A DNA stretch of 64,000 nt from contig NZ_AUJR01000030.1 in the NCBI RefSeq assembly GCF_000424325.1, forward strand, positions 1 through 64,000. The letters run 5' to 3'. Under the pieces are notes generated by a model. It had not been told where the DNA came from. It did not search any database and worked only from the letters and a program-made list of their open reading frames with translations. Every line of letters starts with the position of its first letter. Positions within the stretch are counted from its first letter, which is position 1. This document shows positions 42,711 through 53,386 of this stretch, piece after piece. Made by a program: the position numbers and the translations under genes. The DNA comes from [Clostridium] clostridioforme AGR2157 (GTDB lineage Bacteria > Bacillota > Clostridia > Lachnospirales > Lachnospiraceae).

Positions 42711-43673
42711 TTAATTGTCGTCGCTTGGATTCAGCTGTAAGCCTAATTCCTTTAACTTAGCCAGCACTTCCTCTAAGGACTTGCGGCCTAAGTTACGAAC
42801 CTTCATCATATCCTCTGAGGTCCTGTTGCACAGTTCTTCCACCGTGTTGATGCCGGCCCTCTTCAGACAGTTGTAGGAACGAACGGAAAGCTCCAGTTCG
42901 TCGATATTCATCTCAAGCACTTTCTCTTTCTCATTGTCTTCCTTCTCTACCATGATTTCAGCGGTCTTGGCATTCTCGGAAAGGTCAATGAACAGGTTCA
43001 GGTGCTCGCTTAATACCTTGGCGGCCAGGCTGACAGCCTCATCGGGAGCCAGGGTGCCGTTGGTATAAATCTCAAGTGTAAGCTTATCGTAGTCCGTCTG
43101 CTGTCCCACACGCGTATTGGCTACCGCCATATTCACGCGCTCCACAGGAGTGTAGATGGAATCAACTGCTATGACCCCGATTGGTAAATCGTCGTTCTTA
43201 TTCTTATCGGCGCTGATATAGCCGCGGCCTTTGGTGATGGTAAGCTCCATATAGAACTTGCTGTCCGTGCCGCCGCTTAATGTGGCAATAATCTGGTCTG
43301 GATTCATAATCTCGATATCAGCATCTGCCTGGATATCAGCTGCAGTAATTACACCTTCGCCTTCAAATTCAATGTATGCAACCTTGGGCTCATCGGTATC
43401 GCTGTTGTTCTTAATCGCTAAGCTTTTGATGTTCATAATAATTTCAGTCACATCTTCCTTAACTCCGGGGATGGAACTGAACTCATGCAAAACGCCATCG
43501 ATTTTCACCTGACTCACTGCGGCTCCGGGTAAAGAAGAAAGCATGATTCTCCTTAAGGAATTGCCCAGCGTAGTGCCGTAACCTCTCTCAAGTGGTTCAA
43601 CTACAAACTTGCCGTATCTCTTGTCTTCTGAAATCTCTGCGATTTCAATGTTTGGTTTTTCAAAATCGAACAC
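42711..43673 (-). CDS. rpoA: RNA polymerase alpha subunit
   Basis: Alpha dimerises to start polymerase assembly, and its C-terminal domain contacts UP elements and regulators. The 320-residue protein has the N-terminal domain ([28 protein letters not shown]) and a C-terminal domain with [25 protein letters not shown] and [16 protein letters not shown]. It follows rpsD by 173 nt; that gap holds a stable hairpin (about 43784-43815, GCCTGTCC/GGGGCAGGC) and CACTGC/GCAGTG (43724-43738), possible processing or attenuation signals. Confidence 0.97.
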   Translation of the reverse strand: MFDFEKPNIEIAEISEDKRYGKFVVEPLERGYGTTLGNSLRRIMLSSLPGAAVSQVKIDGVLHEFSSIPGVKEDVTEIIMNIKSLAIKNNSDTDEPKVAYIEFEGEGVITAADIQADADIEIMNPDQIIATLSGGTDSKFYMELTITKGRGYISADKNKNDDLPIGVIAVDSIYTPVERVNMAVANTRVGQQTDYDKLTLEIYTNGTLAPDEAVSLAAKVLSEHLNLFIDLSENAKTAEIMVEKEDNEKEKVLEMNIDELELSVRSYNCLKRAGINTVEELCNRTSEDMMKVRNLGRKSLEEVLAKLKELGLQLNPSDDN

Positions 43674-43846
43674 TAATAGCCCCTCCTTTTTGGGTTTCTA
43701 TCAAATCTCGAGGGAAATAAAGCACTGCAAAGCAGTGCACTGCCCAAACACAGCCCAAGGCGTAAGTTCGGGTTTTTCATCCTGCAAAGTACGCCTGCCC
43801 CACAGAGGACAGGCATACCTTGTACAATTTATAGTCAATTGTAGGA

Positions 43847-44440
43847 TTACTTTGAGTACAACTCGACGATAAGCATTTCGTTTACCGGAACATCAATCTC
43901 ATCCCTGGTTGGCATTTCCTTAACTGTACCGCGCAGGTTCTCCTGGTCTACATCCAGCCAGGCCGGAACCATACGCCCGCCGGTTACTTCCAGGATGTCT
44001 TTGTATCTCTGTGCGGATTTGTACTTCTCCTTCACTTCGATGACATCGCCGACCTTAACGCGGTAGGATGGAATGTTAACCGGCTTGCCGTTAACCAGAA
44101 TGTGCTTATGGTCAACAATCTGTCTTGCTTCCTTACGTGTACGGCCCAGACCCATGCGGAACAGCACGTTGTCCAGTCTGCACTCTAACAGGATCATCAG
44201 GTTTGTACCTACCATACCGTTCATCTTGGATGCCTTGGCATAGTAATTACGGAAAGGTTTCTCTAATACGCCGTAAATGAATTTGGCTTTCTGCTTTTCT
44301 CTTAACTGCATGCCGTATTCACTTAACTTTTTGTTTGTTCTCTTGGATTCTCTGTTGGACTTTTTATCAATTCCTAAATAGATTGGATCCAGACCAAGGG
44401 ATCTACATCTTTTAAGAACAGGAACTCTATCTACTGCCAC
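43847..44440 (-). CDS. rpsD: Ribosomal protein S4
   Basis: S4 binds 16S rRNA early in small-subunit assembly. The 197 residues begin MAVDRVPVLKRCRSLGLDP and contain the S4 RNA-binding fold (ECRLDNVLFRMGLGRTRKEARQIVDHKHILVNGKPVNIPS). There is no Cys-zinc knuckle at the N-terminus (RCRSLG only), so this is the zinc-free type. In many Firmicutes rpsD is unlinked; here it stays in the alpha operon between rpsK and rpoA, as in Clostridium. Confidence 0.97.
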   Translation of the reverse strand: MAVDRVPVLKRCRSLGLDPIYLGIDKKSNRESKRTNKKLSEYGMQLREKQKAKFIYGVLEKPFRNYYAKASKMNGMVGTNLMILLECRLDNVLFRMGLGRTRKEARQIVDHKHILVNGKPVNIPSYRVKVGDVIEVKEKYKSAQRYKDILEVTGGRMVPAWLDVDQENLRGTVKEMPTRDEIDVPVNEMLIVELYSK

Positions 44441-44466
44441 TTTAATTACCTCCTAATTAAAATCAA

Positions 44467-44871
44467 TCAGACTCTTCTACGTTTTGGCGGACGGCATCCG
44501 TTATGTGGAACCGGTGTCACGTCCTTGATGCTGGTTACTTCCAATCCACATGCCTGAAGGGCACGGATTGCTGCTTCACGTCCTGAACCAGGACCCTTTA
44601 CCATAACGTCTACGGATTTTAAGCCATGTACGAGAGCTGCCTTAGTAGCAGTTTCTGCCGCCATCTGGGCTGCATAAGGAGTAGATTTTCTTGAACCTCT
44701 AAATCCAAGACCACCGGCACTAGCCCATGAAAGAGCGTTACCCTGCGCATCAGTTAATGTAACAATTGTGTTATTAAAAGATGACTGGATATGTGCCTGT
44801 CCGCGTTCAACGTTTTTCTTTACACGCTTTTTTGTCACTTTTTTAGCTGTAGTGGACACTTTTTTAGCCAT
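44467..44871 (-). CDS. rpsK: Ribosomal protein S11
   Basis: S11 lies on the platform of the small subunit. The 134-residue chain has a Lys-rich N-terminus ([20 protein letters not shown]), then [22 protein letters not shown] and the ending [18 protein letters not shown]. It stands 26 nt before rpsD and 87 nt after rpsM. Confidence 0.97.
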   Translation of the reverse strand: MAKKVSTTAKKVTKKRVKKNVERGQAHIQSSFNNTIVTLTDAQGNALSWASAGGLGFRGSRKSTPYAAQMAAETATKAALVHGLKSVDVMVKGPGSGREAAIRALQACGLEVTSIKDVTPVPHNGCRPPKRRRV

Positions 44872-44958
44872 TTTAAACTAACCTACTTTCTCATTTTCTT
44901 GAATTCGCTCTTCCTGTTTTTAAAACATGTAAATCGAATTCGGTTACAATGTTACTAA

Positions 44959-45327
44959 TTATTTCTTCTTGTTTGCTACTGTCTTTCTCGGACCCTTGCA
45001 GGTTCTGGCGTTGGTCTTTGTCTTCTGACCGCGAACCGGCAGGCTCTTTCTATGACGGATTCCTCTGTAGCATCCAATTTCCTGAAGTCTCTTGATGTTC
45101 ATAGCAATCTCTCTACGAAGATCACCTTCAACAGTCTGAGTCTCAGCAATGATGTTAGCCAGCTTTTTTACCTCATCATCGGTTAAATCCTTAACACGCG
45201 TGTCTGGGTTAACGCCAGCTGCCGTTAAGATGCGGTTGGAGCTTGCTCTGCCGATACCGTAGATGTAAGTAAGACCGATCTCAACACGTTTTTCTCTTGG
45301 TAAGTCAACACCTGAAATACGAGCCAT
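44959..45327 (-). CDS. rpsM: Ribosomal protein S13
   Basis: S13 bridges the subunits and contacts P-site tRNA. The 122 residues read [26 protein letters not shown] and end with [24 protein letters not shown]. The preceding gap to rpmJ is 26 nt with an AGGAGG site. Confidence 0.97.
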   Translation of the reverse strand: MARISGVDLPREKRVEIGLTYIYGIGRASSNRILTAAGVNPDTRVKDLTDDEVKKLANIIAETQTVEGDLRREIAMNIKRLQEIGCYRGIRHRKSLPVRGQKTKTNARTCKGPRKTVANKKK

Positions 45328-45353
45328 GTGTGTAGTACACCTCCTAATTTTAA

Positions 45354-45467
45354 TTAACCTTGTCTCTGTTTATGCTTTGGATTTTCACAAATTACTCTGA
45401 TACTGCCTTTTCTCTTTATGATCTTACATTTTTCGCAGATCGGCTTTACGGATGATCTAACCTTCAC
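45354..45467 (-). CDS. rpmJ: Ribosomal protein L36 (zinc type)
   Basis: This 37-residue protein is [20 protein letters not shown] followed by [17 protein letters not shown]. Cys11, Cys14, Cys27 and His32 form the zinc site, so it is the C+ form. The start codon is GTG at 45467, 7 nt after AAAGGAG; length and sequence leave no doubt. It is too short for most ORF cut-offs. It lies between infA and rpsM, the standard order. Confidence 0.96.
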   Translation of the reverse strand: MKVRSSVKPICEKCKIIKRKGSIRVICENPKHKQRQG

Positions 45468-45596
45468 AGTAATTCTCCTTTCTATAGACCAACAAAGTTG
45501 CTAAAGCATTATATCAAACATTTACCAATAATGCAAGCACTTTTTATCTATTGTGTTTTATGTTCTTTTCCGGGGCAGCGCTCCAAAAAACGCCGC

Positions 45597-45815
45597 TTAT
45601 TTATCTCTCCAAATGATTCTGCCCTTGGATAAATCATATGGCGACAGCTCAATGGTCACTTTATCTCCCGGCAGGATGCGGATATAGTTCATACGAAGCT
45701 TTCCGCTGATGTGTGCCAGTACCTGATGGCCGTTCTCCAGTTCAACCTGGAACATGGCGTTGGGTAATTTTTCAGTTACGGTTCCCTCAATTTCAATTAC
45801 GTCTGCCTTTGACAT
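45597..45815 (-). CDS. infA: Translation initiation factor IF-1
   Basis: IF-1 occupies the A site during initiation. The 72-residue OB-fold protein reads [20 protein letters not shown] through [19 protein letters not shown] to GRIIWRDK. It has a GGAGG site. A 129-nt AT-rich gap separates it from rpmJ, with no extra gene. Confidence 0.97.
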   Translation of the reverse strand: MSKADVIEIEGTVTEKLPNAMFQVELENGHQVLAHISGKLRMNYIRILPGDKVTIELSPYDLSKGRIIWRDK

Positions 45816-45828
45816 TCTATTTTACCTC

Positions 45829-46092
45829 CTACTGCCTGCGGCTGCGGATGAAGCCTGCTATCTCCTCATCCCTCACCGCCGCGCCTTCTGTAAGCTTCTT
45901 CCTTAAGGTTTCATCGTGCTCATCTATGAGCTGCAAGTGCTTCCGGTTCTTGCGTTTCTGTTTACTTAAAGGGTGTTTCCTGCCGTCTGACAGATAAACA
46001 TATTCCCCTTGGACACTGATTATGATATACAGTTCATTTTTGTCGTGACCTGCTAAGCTCTTTACCAGGCCGGCTTCCTTAAACTCTACCAT
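45829..46092 (-). CDS. KOW-domain RNA-binding protein
   Basis: The 87-residue protein has an N-terminal KOW/SH3-like half (GLVKSLAGHDKNELYIIISVQGEYVYLSDGRKHPL) like L14e/KOW proteins and a charged C-terminal half (KQKRKNRKHLQLID, LRKKLTEG). Such proteins sit between map and infA in many clostridia. RNA or ribosome binding is inferred from the fold; no specific function is known. Gaps are 13-14 nt on both sides. Confidence 0.78.
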   Translation of the reverse strand: MVEFKEAGLVKSLAGHDKNELYIIISVQGEYVYLSDGRKHPLSKQKRKNRKHLQLIDEHDETLRKKLTEGAAVRDEEIAGFIRSRRQ

Positions 46093-46106
46093 AGGGCCAC
46101 CTCAAA

Positions 46107-46853
46107 CTACAGCGATAAAATCTCAGGTTCGCCATCCGTAATCAGGATGGTGTTCTCATAATGGGATGCCAGAGAGCCGTCCTCTGTCACAACGGTCCAG
46201 CCGTCATCCTCCCATACTACATCATAGCGCCCTGCAGTAATCATAGGTTCAATTGCGAGTGTCATTCCGGCTGCCAGCCTGATGCCTTTACGGCGCTGGG
46301 CAAAATTGGGAATCTCCGGTGCCTCGTGCATCTCCGTACCGATTCCGTGACCTACCAGGTCCCGGACCACTCCGAAGCCAAAGCTTTCTGCATATTCCTG
46401 AATGGCTTTGGAAATATCATTGAGATGATTGCCAGCTTTTGCGTACTTTATACCTTCAAAAAAGCTCTGCTGTGTCACCTCTACCAGTTTCCTGGCCTCC
46501 CCGCTCACTTCTCCAATCATATGGGTTCTGGCTGCATCGGACTGATATCCCTTCCATATAACGCCTGTATCCAGGCTGACGATATCCCCTTCTTCCAGAT
46601 AGCGGTGCTTATCCGGAATGCCGTGAACCACCTCATCGTTAATGGATATACACACAGATGCCGGAAAACCCTGATAATTCAGAAAGGATGGAACGCATCC
46701 ATGACTTCTTATCATATCCTCACACATCCGGTCGATTTCTTTGGTAGACATCCCCGGTACCAGGGTCTTGCCAAGCTCCTCATGGACCTTTGAAAGTATA
46801 CGCCCTGCTTCCCGCATTAATTCAATTTCCCGTTCTGATTTAATCGTTACCAT
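46107..46853 (-). CDS. map: Methionine aminopeptidase, type I
   Basis: Map removes the first methionine from new proteins. The 248 residues include the metal ligands in SLDTGVIWKGYQSDAARTHMIG, GHGIGTEMHEAPEIPNF, LAIEPMITAG and a final Glu in VVTEDGSLASHYENTILIT. It starts 3 nt after the adk stop, so both are coupled. Confidence 0.96.
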   Translation of the reverse strand: MVTIKSEREIELMREAGRILSKVHEELGKTLVPGMSTKEIDRMCEDMIRSHGCVPSFLNYQGFPASVCISINDEVVHGIPDKHRYLEEGDIVSLDTGVIWKGYQSDAARTHMIGEVSGEARKLVEVTQQSFFEGIKYAKAGNHLNDISKAIQEYAESFGFGVVRDLVGHGIGTEMHEAPEIPNFAQRRKGIRLAAGMTLAIEPMITAGRYDVVWEDDGWTVVTEDGSLASHYENTILITDGEPEILSL

Positions 46854-46856
46854 TCT

Positions 46857-47501
46857 TTATGCTCCTAAAATCCTGACAATGGCCTGGAATACTTCTTCCA
46901 TATCCAATGTGCCATCTACCTCGGCTAAAACGCCTGCCTTTTTATAATACTCTATGAGAGGCTGGGTCTGGTCATGATAGACATCAAGACGCTTCTTAAC
47001 AGTTTCAGGTTTATCATCATCCCTAAGTACCAGCTGCTGGCCGCATACATCACAGATTCCTTCCTTTTTAGGAGGATTGTATACGATGTGATATGTTGCG
47101 CCGCAGGAAAGGCATGCGCGGCGTCCGGACATACGGTTTATGATGTTCTCATCCGGAACATCCACATTGACTGCATAGTCAATGGCCTCACCCATGTCGC
47201 CCAGGGCCTTTGTAAGGCTCTCTGCCTGGGGGATGGTCCTTGGGAATCCGTCCAGTACATATCCGTTCCTGCAGTCCGGCTCATGAATGCGGTCGAGCAG
47301 CATGCCGATGGTGATTTCATCGGGCACAAGGCCGCCTGCATCCATATAGGACTTCGCTTTCATACCCAGCTCCGTGCCGTTCTTAATGTTGGCCCGGAAA
47401 ATGTCCCCGGTCGAGATGTGGGGAATCTGATATTTTGCTGCAATCTTTTTTGCCTGAGTGCCCTTGCCGGCACCAGGTGCGCCTAACATGATAATCTTCA
47501 T
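46857..47501 (-). CDS. adk: Adenylate kinase with zinc lid
   Basis: The enzyme equilibrates ATP, ADP and AMP. The 214-residue protein starts [20 protein letters not shown], has [12 protein letters not shown], and a LID domain with two Cys pairs (CLSCGATYH and CDVCGQQ), the zinc-binding long form of Gram-positives. The start at 47501 is exact to the family; the frame six codons longer is not used. Location between secY and map is standard. Confidence 0.96.
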   Translation of the reverse strand: MKIIMLGAPGAGKGTQAKKIAAKYQIPHISTGDIFRANIKNGTELGMKAKSYMDAGGLVPDEITIGMLLDRIHEPDCRNGYVLDGFPRTIPQAESLTKALGDMGEAIDYAVNVDVPDENIINRMSGRRACLSCGATYHIVYNPPKKEGICDVCGQQLVLRDDDKPETVKKRLDVYHDQTQPLIEYYKKAGVLAEVDGTLDMEEVFQAIVRILGA

Positions 47502-47593
47502 AAACCCAGTCCTCCTCATTATAAGCTATAAATACAACAAATCCGCCCCTGTGGAATACCACAAAGGCAGATCGATTGATTCAACTGTGGTTG

Positions 47594-48910
47594 TTAATCG
47601 TTCAAAAATCCCTTATAATAACGCACAAGCATCTGAGATTCTACTGCTTTGATTGTCTCAAGCACAACGCCTACGATAATAATCAGGGATGTTCCGGAAA
47701 ACGAGATACGGCTCACATTGAGTAAACCGGACGCAAGAATCGGAACAACCGCAATGACTATCAGGCCGCATGCACCAATAAAAACAATATAATTCAATAT
47801 CTTATTCAAATAATCGCTGGTTGGCTTGCCAGGACGGATGCCTGGGATAAAGCCGCCCTGCTTCTTCATGTTATTAGCCACTTCCAACGGATTAAAGGTA
47901 ATGGACGTATAGAAGTAAGCGAACATAATCAGCAATGCAATATAAATCACCAGACCGATGGAGTATATAGGATACTCAGGCCTGCACCATGAACCCGAAT
48001 TGAGCACCATCAGAATCTTACTGCCGATGGAGTTTGGGTCAATCGTAAAGAACTGAGAAATCACCACCGGGAATGACATGATGGAAGAAGCAAAGATTAC
48101 CGGCATAACACCTGCGGTATTTATCTTCAGTGGGATGTTGGAAGCCTGTCCGCCAACCATCTTACGGCCAACCATCTTCTTGGAATACTGGACCGGAATT
48201 CTTCTCTCGGCATCGTTCAGCACGATGACGAAAACTACCATAGCCAGGATAACCAGGGCAATCACTACAACACTGAAAATCATCTTTGTGACCGTCTGTC
48301 CGAAGATAAAACGGTAATAAAGGGTTTTCATATCATCCGGCACACTGGACAGGATGTTGAATAACAGCACGATTGAGATACCGTTTCCAACGCCCTTTTC
48401 CGTAATCTGCTCGCCGATCCACATGAGCAGGGCGCTGCCCGTTGTCATGGTTACGATGGCGATGATGATGTTCCACGCGTTATAGTCTATAAGAAGTCCC
48501 TGACGTCCGAAGCCGATGGCCATGGCACTTGATTCAATCAGTGCCAGGCCCACGGTGGTGTAACGGGTGTATTCCTGAATCTTCTTTCTTCCGTCCTCGC
48601 CATCCTTCTGCAGCTCTTCCAGTTTAGGAATCGCAATGGTCAGCAGCTGGATGATAATGGAAGATGTGATGTATGGCGTAATGCTCAGGGCAAAGATGGA
48701 CATAGATGAAAATGAACCACCTGTCATGGCATTAAAGAAGCCAAACACATCCGTTGTCTGTTTCGCAAACCAATTCGCAAAGAATGATGTCTCAATTCCC
48801 GGAATCGGCAGCTGGCTGCCAAAACGGATGACCACCAGCATCATGAAGGTATAGAGAATCTTAGTGCGAAGCTCTTTTACCTTAAATGCATTTCTGATCG
48901 TTTTAAACAT
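47594..48910 (-). CDS. secY: Protein translocase channel subunit SecY
   Basis: SecY forms the channel through which SecA drives precursors. The 438-residue protein has ten hydrophobic helices. Landmarks are the opening FKTIRNAFKVKELRTKILYT, the plug region after FGSQLPIPGI, AERRIPVQYSKKMVG in the C4 loop and the C5 loop GGFIPGIRPGKPTSDYLN. Its start overlaps the rplO stop by one base. Confidence 0.97.
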   Translation of the reverse strand: MFKTIRNAFKVKELRTKILYTFMMLVVIRFGSQLPIPGIETSFFANWFAKQTTDVFGFFNAMTGGSFSSMSIFALSITPYITSSIIIQLLTIAIPKLEELQKDGEDGRKKIQEYTRYTTVGLALIESSAMAIGFGRQGLLIDYNAWNIIIAIVTMTTGSALLMWIGEQITEKGVGNGISIVLLFNILSSVPDDMKTLYYRFIFGQTVTKMIFSVVVIALVILAMVVFVIVLNDAERRIPVQYSKKMVGRKMVGGQASNIPLKINTAGVMPVIFASSIMSFPVVISQFFTIDPNSIGSKILMVLNSGSWCRPEYPIYSIGLVIYIALLIMFAYFYTSITFNPLEVANNMKKQGGFIPGIRPGKPTSDYLNKILNYIVFIGACGLIVIAVVPILASGLLNVSRISFSGTSLIIIVGVVLETIKAVESQMLVRYYKGFLND

Positions 48911-49350
48911 TAGATCACCTCGCAGGTTCCACCTAAAGCTTCGATTTTAGATTTTGCACCTTCACTGAATGCATTAACCTTAACGGTCAGCTTTTTGGTT
49001 AATTCTCCATTTCCAAGAATCTTAACACCATCTCTTGGGTTCTTAACGATGCCAGCCTCGATTAAGGTCTCAACCGTAACCTCAGCATCATTATCGAACC
49101 TTTCCAGAGCGCTTACGTTAATACCAACAATGGTCTTAGAATTCATATTAGTGAAACCACGCTTTGGCAGACGTCTGTATAAAGGCATCTGTCCGCCTTC
49201 AAAGCCAGGTCTTGTTGCTCCGGAACGAGCCTTCTGACCCTTATGGCCCTTACCAGCGGTCTTACCATTACCTGAACCGTGGCCACGGCCTCTTCTAAAA
49301 TTATCGCTGTGCTTTGAACCTGCAGCAGGCTGTAAATTTGATAACTCCAT
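48910..49350 (-). CDS. rplO: Ribosomal protein L15
   Basis: L15 is a late-assembly large-subunit protein. The 146 residues show the Gly/Lys-rich N-terminal extension ([24 protein letters not shown]), [11 protein letters not shown] and the C-terminal globular domain. It is directly coupled to secY. Confidence 0.97.
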   Translation of the reverse strand: MELSNLQPAAGSKHSDNFRRGRGHGSGNGKTAGKGHKGQKARSGATRPGFEGGQMPLYRRLPKRGFTNMNSKTIVGINVSALERFDNDAEVTVETLIEAGIVKNPRDGVKILGNGELTKKLTVKVNAFSEGAKSKIEALGGTCEVI

Positions 49351-49375
49351 GACTGCACCTCCTAACTTTATCTGA

Positions 49376-49558
49376 TTAGATTTCTTCCACTTTTACTAAA
49401 TGCCGCACTGCTGCGACCATGCCTCTGACAGCGCCATTATCTGGCATCTCAACCGTCTTGTGCATCTTGGTCAGTCCAAGAGCCTTAACCGTTGCTTTCT
49501 GCTTTGGAACAGCACCGATAGGGGACTTGACTAATGTGATTTTTAATTTCTCTGCCAT
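49376..49558 (-). CDS. rpmD: Ribosomal protein L30
   Basis: The 60-residue protein reads [20 protein letters not shown] and ends [10 protein letters not shown], complete for the short bacterial L30. It sits between rpsE and rplO in the spc operon with 15- to 25-nt gaps. Confidence 0.96.
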   Translation of the reverse strand: MAEKLKITLVKSPIGAVPKQKATVKALGLTKMHKTVEMPDNGAVRGMVAAVRHLVKVEEI

Positions 49559-49573
49559 GTCTTTCTCCTCCTA

Positions 49574-50083
49574 TTAGCCTACGATTTCTTCCACAGATTT
49601 GCCGCGCAGTCTTGCGAATTCTTCCGGAGTCTTTAAGGAAGTAAGGCCTGCAAGAGTTGCAAGGACTACATTTGTCTTGTTATTGGACCCTAAAGATTTT
49701 GTACGGATGTTCTTGATTCCTGCCATCTCCAGTACGGAACGCGCCGGACCGCCGGCGATAACACCAGTACCTTCAGGAGCTCTCTTTAACAGAACAGCTG
49801 CACTTCCGAATTTACCGATAAAATCATGTGGGATACTCTTATTCTCATCTACAGGAATCTCTACCAGATTCTTAATTGCGGCTTCTTTACCTTTGCGGAT
49901 AGCCTCCGGAACCTCGCCGGCCTTTCCTAAACCTGCGCCAACGTGGCCATTGCCGTCACCAACTACTACCAGAGCGGAAAATCTCATGGTACGTCCACCT
50001 TTAACAGTCTTGGATACTCTCTTGATTGCCACTACTTTGTCATTCAGCTCCATCTGACTGGCATCAATAATTGTACGCTTCAT
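49574..50083 (-). CDS. rpsE: Ribosomal protein S5
   Basis: S5 helps decoding accuracy and translocation; mutations here give spectinomycin resistance or ribosomal ambiguity. The 169 residues include [27 protein letters not shown], the loop typical of the drug site, and [19 protein letters not shown]. No resistance change can be judged by eye. Confidence 0.97.
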   Translation of the reverse strand: MKRTIIDASQMELNDKVVAIKRVSKTVKGGRTMRFSALVVVGDGNGHVGAGLGKAGEVPEAIRKGKEAAIKNLVEIPVDENKSIPHDFIGKFGSAAVLLKRAPEGTGVIAGGPARSVLEMAGIKNIRTKSLGSNNKTNVVLATLAGLTSLKTPEEFARLRGKSVEEIVG

Positions 50084-50100
50084 GCTTGTTCTCCTCTCTA

Positions 50101-50469
50101 TTAGAAATCCAGACCAGCCTCGCGGGCTGCATCTGCTAATGCCTGAATTTTGCCCTGATATATAAAGCCGCCTCTATCGAAAACAACTTCCTTGATACCT
50201 TTTTCAAGGGCTCTCTTTGCAATGACTGTACCTACATATGCTGCAGCTGCCTTATCGTTGGTCTTCTCCAGTTCAGCCTTTACTTCTTTCTCAACTGTGG
50301 AAGCGGCAACCAAGGTGTTACCAACCGTATCGTCGATAATTTGAGCATACATATGATTATTACTTCTAAACACTGCCAGACGCGGTCTCTCTGCTGTGCC
50401 AGCAAAACGGTTACGCATTCTGTTGTGTTTCTTTACGCGAATTTCGCTTCTTGACTGTTTGTTAACCAT
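50101..50469 (-). CDS. rplR: Ribosomal protein L18
   Basis: L18 binds 5S rRNA on the central protuberance. The 122-residue chain begins with a basic tail ([25 protein letters not shown]), then [15 protein letters not shown] and ends [23 protein letters not shown]. Gaps to rplF and rpsE are 17 nt. Confidence 0.97.
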   Translation of the reverse strand: MVNKQSRSEIRVKKHNRMRNRFAGTAERPRLAVFRSNNHMYAQIIDDTVGNTLVAASTVEKEVKAELEKTNDKAAAAYVGTVIAKRALEKGIKEVVFDRGGFIYQGKIQALADAAREAGLDF

Positions 50470-50486
50470 TTTTACACTCTCCTTAA

Positions 50487-51029
50487 TTATTTCTTACCAG
50501 TCTTACCAACTTTACGTCTGATAACCTCGTCAGCATACTTGATACCCTTGCCCTTGTACGGCTCAGGTCTTCTCTTGTCTCTGATTTCAGCAGCGTATTG
50601 GCCAACTTTTTCTTTACTGATACCTTTAACGATAATCTTGTTCTGACCTTCCATAACGGTCTCAATGCCCTCTGGGTCTTCCATCTCTACCGGATGGGAA
50701 TAGCCCAGGTTCAGGGTAAGCTTCCTGCCCTGCTTAGCAGCTCTGTAACCAACACCGTTTACTTCAAGAACCTTCTCATACCCTTCCGTAACACCATGAA
50801 TCATGTTGTTAACCAGGGTTCTGGTCAGACCATGTAAAGATTTCATCTTCTTTAAATCGTTTGGTCTGCTTACGATAATCTGTCCGTCTTTCTGTTCAAT
50901 GGACATCTCTACTGGGAGCGCTCTCTCCAATGTTCCCTTTGGACCTTTTACAGTCACTTTGTTTCCTTCTGCGATTGTAACAGTAACTCCTGCCGGAACC
51001 GCAACTGGCATTCTACCGATACGTGACAT
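50487..51029 (-). CDS. rplF: Ribosomal protein L6
   Basis: L6 lies near the factor-binding site of the large subunit. The 180-residue protein has two repeated domains, begins [19 protein letters not shown] and ends with the conserved [31 protein letters not shown]. Confidence 0.97.
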   Translation of the reverse strand: MSRIGRMPVAVPAGVTVTIAEGNKVTVKGPKGTLERALPVEMSIEQKDGQIIVSRPNDLKKMKSLHGLTRTLVNNMIHGVTEGYEKVLEVNGVGYRAAKQGRKLTLNLGYSHPVEMEDPEGIETVMEGQNKIIVKGISKEKVGQYAAEIRDKRRPEPYKGKGIKYADEVIRRKVGKTGKK

Positions 51030-51102
51030 GCCTTTACCTCCTACTTAAATTCTCGGAAGGAACTGTGCGTTCCTTCTGTTTTCAGTTTCCTCTATCTCAT
51101 CA

Positions 51103-51504
51103 TTACCAAACAAATGCCAATACTTCGCCGCCAACGCCTAACTGACGTGCTTCCTTATCTGTAATCACGCCCTGGTTAGTGGAAATGATAGCGGTGCCAA
51201 GTCCGCCCAGTACCTTGGGAAGCTCTTCCTTGTTAGCGTATACACGCAGACCCGGTTTGGAGATTCTCTTGATACCGGAAATGATTTTCTCGTTCTTATC
51301 TTTGCCATACTTTAAGGTGATTCTGATGGTTGCGAAACCGCCGTCCTCTACCATGTCGTACTTTGCGACATACCCCTCTTTTACCAGGATGTCAGCGATA
51401 GCTATTTTCATCTTGGATGAAGGTACGTCTACTGTATCATGTTTTGCAGTATTTGCATTACGGATTCTTGTAAGCATATCTGCAATCGGATCGCTCATTG
51501 TCAT
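51103..51504 (-). CDS. rpsH: Ribosomal protein S8
   Basis: S8 binds helix 21 of 16S rRNA and in E. coli also represses the spc operon. The 133 residues read [21 protein letters not shown] at the start and contain the family ending [30 protein letters not shown] at 51504 or 51498 are both possible starts. Confidence 0.97.
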   Translation of the reverse strand: MTMSDPIADMLTRIRNANTAKHDTVDVPSSKMKIAIADILVKEGYVAKYDMVEDGGFATIRITLKYGKDKNEKIISGIKRISKPGLRVYANKEELPKVLGGLGTAIISTNQGVITDKEARQLGVGGEVLAFVW

Positions 51505-51636
51505 TTTAAAATGCCTCCTTCTCTATAAATATTCTCCTGCTCCCCAATGCGTTTTATAGGGAGGATACTCCTCTCTGCGTTCAGAGTATCGGCTTTATCA
51601 CTAAGCTCGTAAAGAACCTCGCCAAGTGATAAATGC

Positions 51637-51822
51637 CTACCAGCTAGCTTTCTTAACGCCAGGAATCTGACCCTTGTATGCTAACTCGCGGAAACAGATA
51701 CGGCAGATGCCGTATTTTCTTAAGTATGCATGTGGACGGCCACAGATTCTGCAGCGGTTGTACTCTCTGGTGGAGAATTTAGCCGGACGCTGCTGTTTAA
51801 TCTTCATTGAAGTCTTAGCCAT
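51637..51822 (-). CDS. rpsN: Ribosomal protein S14, zinc type Z
   Basis: The 61-residue short form carries CRICG (24-28) and CRICF (40-44), four Cys that bind zinc. This type is usual in Firmicutes; the long zinc-free paralog is used under zinc starvation in relatives but is absent from this operon. The 132-nt gap to rpsH has no gene. Confidence 0.96.
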   Translation of the reverse strand: MAKTSMKIKQQRPAKFSTREYNRCRICGRPHAYLRKYGICRICFRELAYKGQIPGVKKASW

Positions 51823-51838
51823 GAAAGTTTCCTCCTAA

Positions 51839-52378
51839 CTATTTTGCAAACGGCATATTGAATAATGTCAAAAGTTCACGAGCTTCTTCGTCAGTCTTAG
51901 CGGTGGTAACGAAGATGATATCCATACCTCTTACCTTGTCAACTTTGTCGTACTCAATCTCAGGGAAGATAAGCTGCTCTTTGATACCGAGCGCATAGTT
52001 TCCCCTGCCATCAAATGCGTTAGGGTTAACACCTCTAAAGTCACGTACACGGGGCAGTGCCAGGTTTACCAGACGGTCAAGGAATTCATACATCCTCTCG
52101 CCGCGCAGTGTTACCTTGCAGCCGATTGCCATGCCTTCACGGAGCTTAAAGTTAGCAATGGACTTCTTTGCCTTGGTGGTTACAGCCTTCTGTCCGGAGA
52201 TGATTTCCAAATCCCTTACAGCAGAATCCAGAACCTTGGCATTTTCCTTAGCTTCGCCTACGCCCATGTTGATAACAATCTTATCAAGCTTCGGCACCTG
52301 CATAACGTTCTTATATCCAAATTTTTTCATCAGAGCGTCTACCATTTCGTTCTGATACTGTTCTTTTAATCTAGCCAA
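51839..52378 (-). CDS. rplE: Ribosomal protein L5
   Basis: L5 joins 5S rRNA to the large subunit. The 179-residue chain has [27 protein letters not shown] near the start, the RNA-binding [25 protein letters not shown] and the end [18 protein letters not shown]. Confidence 0.97.
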   Translation of the reverse strand: MARLKEQYQNEMVDALMKKFGYKNVMQVPKLDKIVINMGVGEAKENAKVLDSAVRDLEIISGQKAVTTKAKKSIANFKLREGMAIGCKVTLRGERMYEFLDRLVNLALPRVRDFRGVNPNAFDGRGNYALGIKEQLIFPEIEYDKVDKVRGMDIIFVTTAKTDEEARELLTLFNMPFAK

Positions 52379-52400
52379 CGTTTTTTCCTCCTCTCCTGAA

Positions 52401-52706
52401 TTAGTCGATTACTTTGCCGGTTGTCTTTGCTACGCGAACCTTCTTGCCGTCTTTTTCTTCAAATCCGACTCTGGTTGCCTTGCCGTCTACTACCAGCATT
52501 ACATTGGAAATATCAATAGGAGCTTCCTTGTTAACGATGCCGCCCTGTAGGTTTCCGGGAGTCTGCTTTGTGTGCTTGGTAACCATGTTGCAGCCCTGAA
52601 CCAGAATTTTGTTCTTCTTTGTATCAACAGAGATAACCTTTCCCTGCTTATCTTTATCTTTACCTGCGATTACGACTACTAAGTCGTCCTTCTTAATCTT
52701 ATTCAC
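52401..52706 (-). CDS. rplX: Ribosomal protein L24
   Basis: L24 starts large-subunit assembly. The 101 residues begin with the KOW motif ([23 protein letters not shown]) and continue [21 protein letters not shown]. It lies 12 nt after rplN. Confidence 0.97.
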   Translation of the reverse strand: MNKIKKDDLVVVIAGKDKDKQGKVISVDTKKNKILVQGCNMVTKHTKQTPGNLQGGIVNKEAPIDISNVMLVVDGKATRVGFEEKDGKKVRVAKTTGKVID

Positions 52707-52718
52707 AGTAACACCTCC

Positions 52719-53087
52719 TTATAATACTTCGGGAGCTAAGGAGACAATCTTCATGAACTGTTTGTCTCTTAATTCTCTTGCTACAGGCCCAAAGATACGA
52801 GTTCCTCTTGGAGTCTTGTCGTCCTTAATAATTACTGCTGCGTTCTCATCAAATCTGATGTAAGAACCGTCTTTACGGCGTGCGCCCTTAACGGTACGTA
52901 CCACTACAGCCTTTACAACATCGCCCTTCTTTACAACACCGCCTGGTGTTGCATCTTTAACGGAAGCAACGATAATATCACCGATATTTGCATATCTTCT
53001 GGTTGAACCACCTAATACACGGATGCAGAGAAGTTCTTTTGCACCGGTATTGTCGGCAACCTTAAGTCTTGTTTCCTGCTGAACCAT
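52719..53087 (-). CDS. rplN: Ribosomal protein L14
   Basis: L14 is at the subunit interface and is the docking site of RsfS. The 122-residue protein is complete: [20 protein letters not shown] at the start, [32 protein letters not shown] near the end. Confidence 0.97.
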   Translation of the reverse strand: MVQQETRLKVADNTGAKELLCIRVLGGSTRRYANIGDIIVASVKDATPGGVVKKGDVVKAVVVRTVKGARRKDGSYIRFDENAAVIIKDDKTPRGTRIFGPVARELRDKQFMKIVSLAPEVL

Positions 53088-53111
53088 ACCTGTTACTCCT
53101 TCCTCATCTCA

Positions 53112-53366
53112 TTATCTGGCTTTCTCGATAATCTCAACAAGTCTCCATCTCTTATCCTTGGACAGTGGTCTTGTTTCCATTACTTTAACTGTATCACCGA
53201 TAGTACACTCATTCTTTTCATCATGAGCCTTTAACTTAACAGTCTTCTTAACAATCTTACCGATTACAGGATGTTTAATATGGTCCTCAATAGCAACTAC
53301 GATTGTCTTATCCATCTTGTTGCTGACCACTTTACCGGTACGGGTCTTTCTCAAATTTCTTTCCAC
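53112..53366 (-). CDS. rpsQ: Ribosomal protein S17
   Basis: S17 is a primary 16S-binding OB-fold protein. The start is set at GTG 53366 ([20 protein letters not shown]), because AAAGGAG stands 9 nt before it and the 84-residue product equals the family length. An ATG seven codons upstream (53387) lies on the ribosome binding site itself and is rejected. Confidence 0.93.
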   Translation of the reverse strand: MERNLRKTRTGKVVSNKMDKTIVVAIEDHIKHPVIGKIVKKTVKLKAHDEKNECTIGDTVKVMETRPLSKDKRWRLVEIIEKAR

Positions 53367-53386
53367 GGTAAATGTCTCCTTTCGCA

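Noticed and set aside
42452-42760. 102-residue ORF with repeated peptide in the rpoA-rplQ spacer
   Set aside because: Its repeats come from the 52-nt DNA duplication and it runs into rpoA on the opposite strand.
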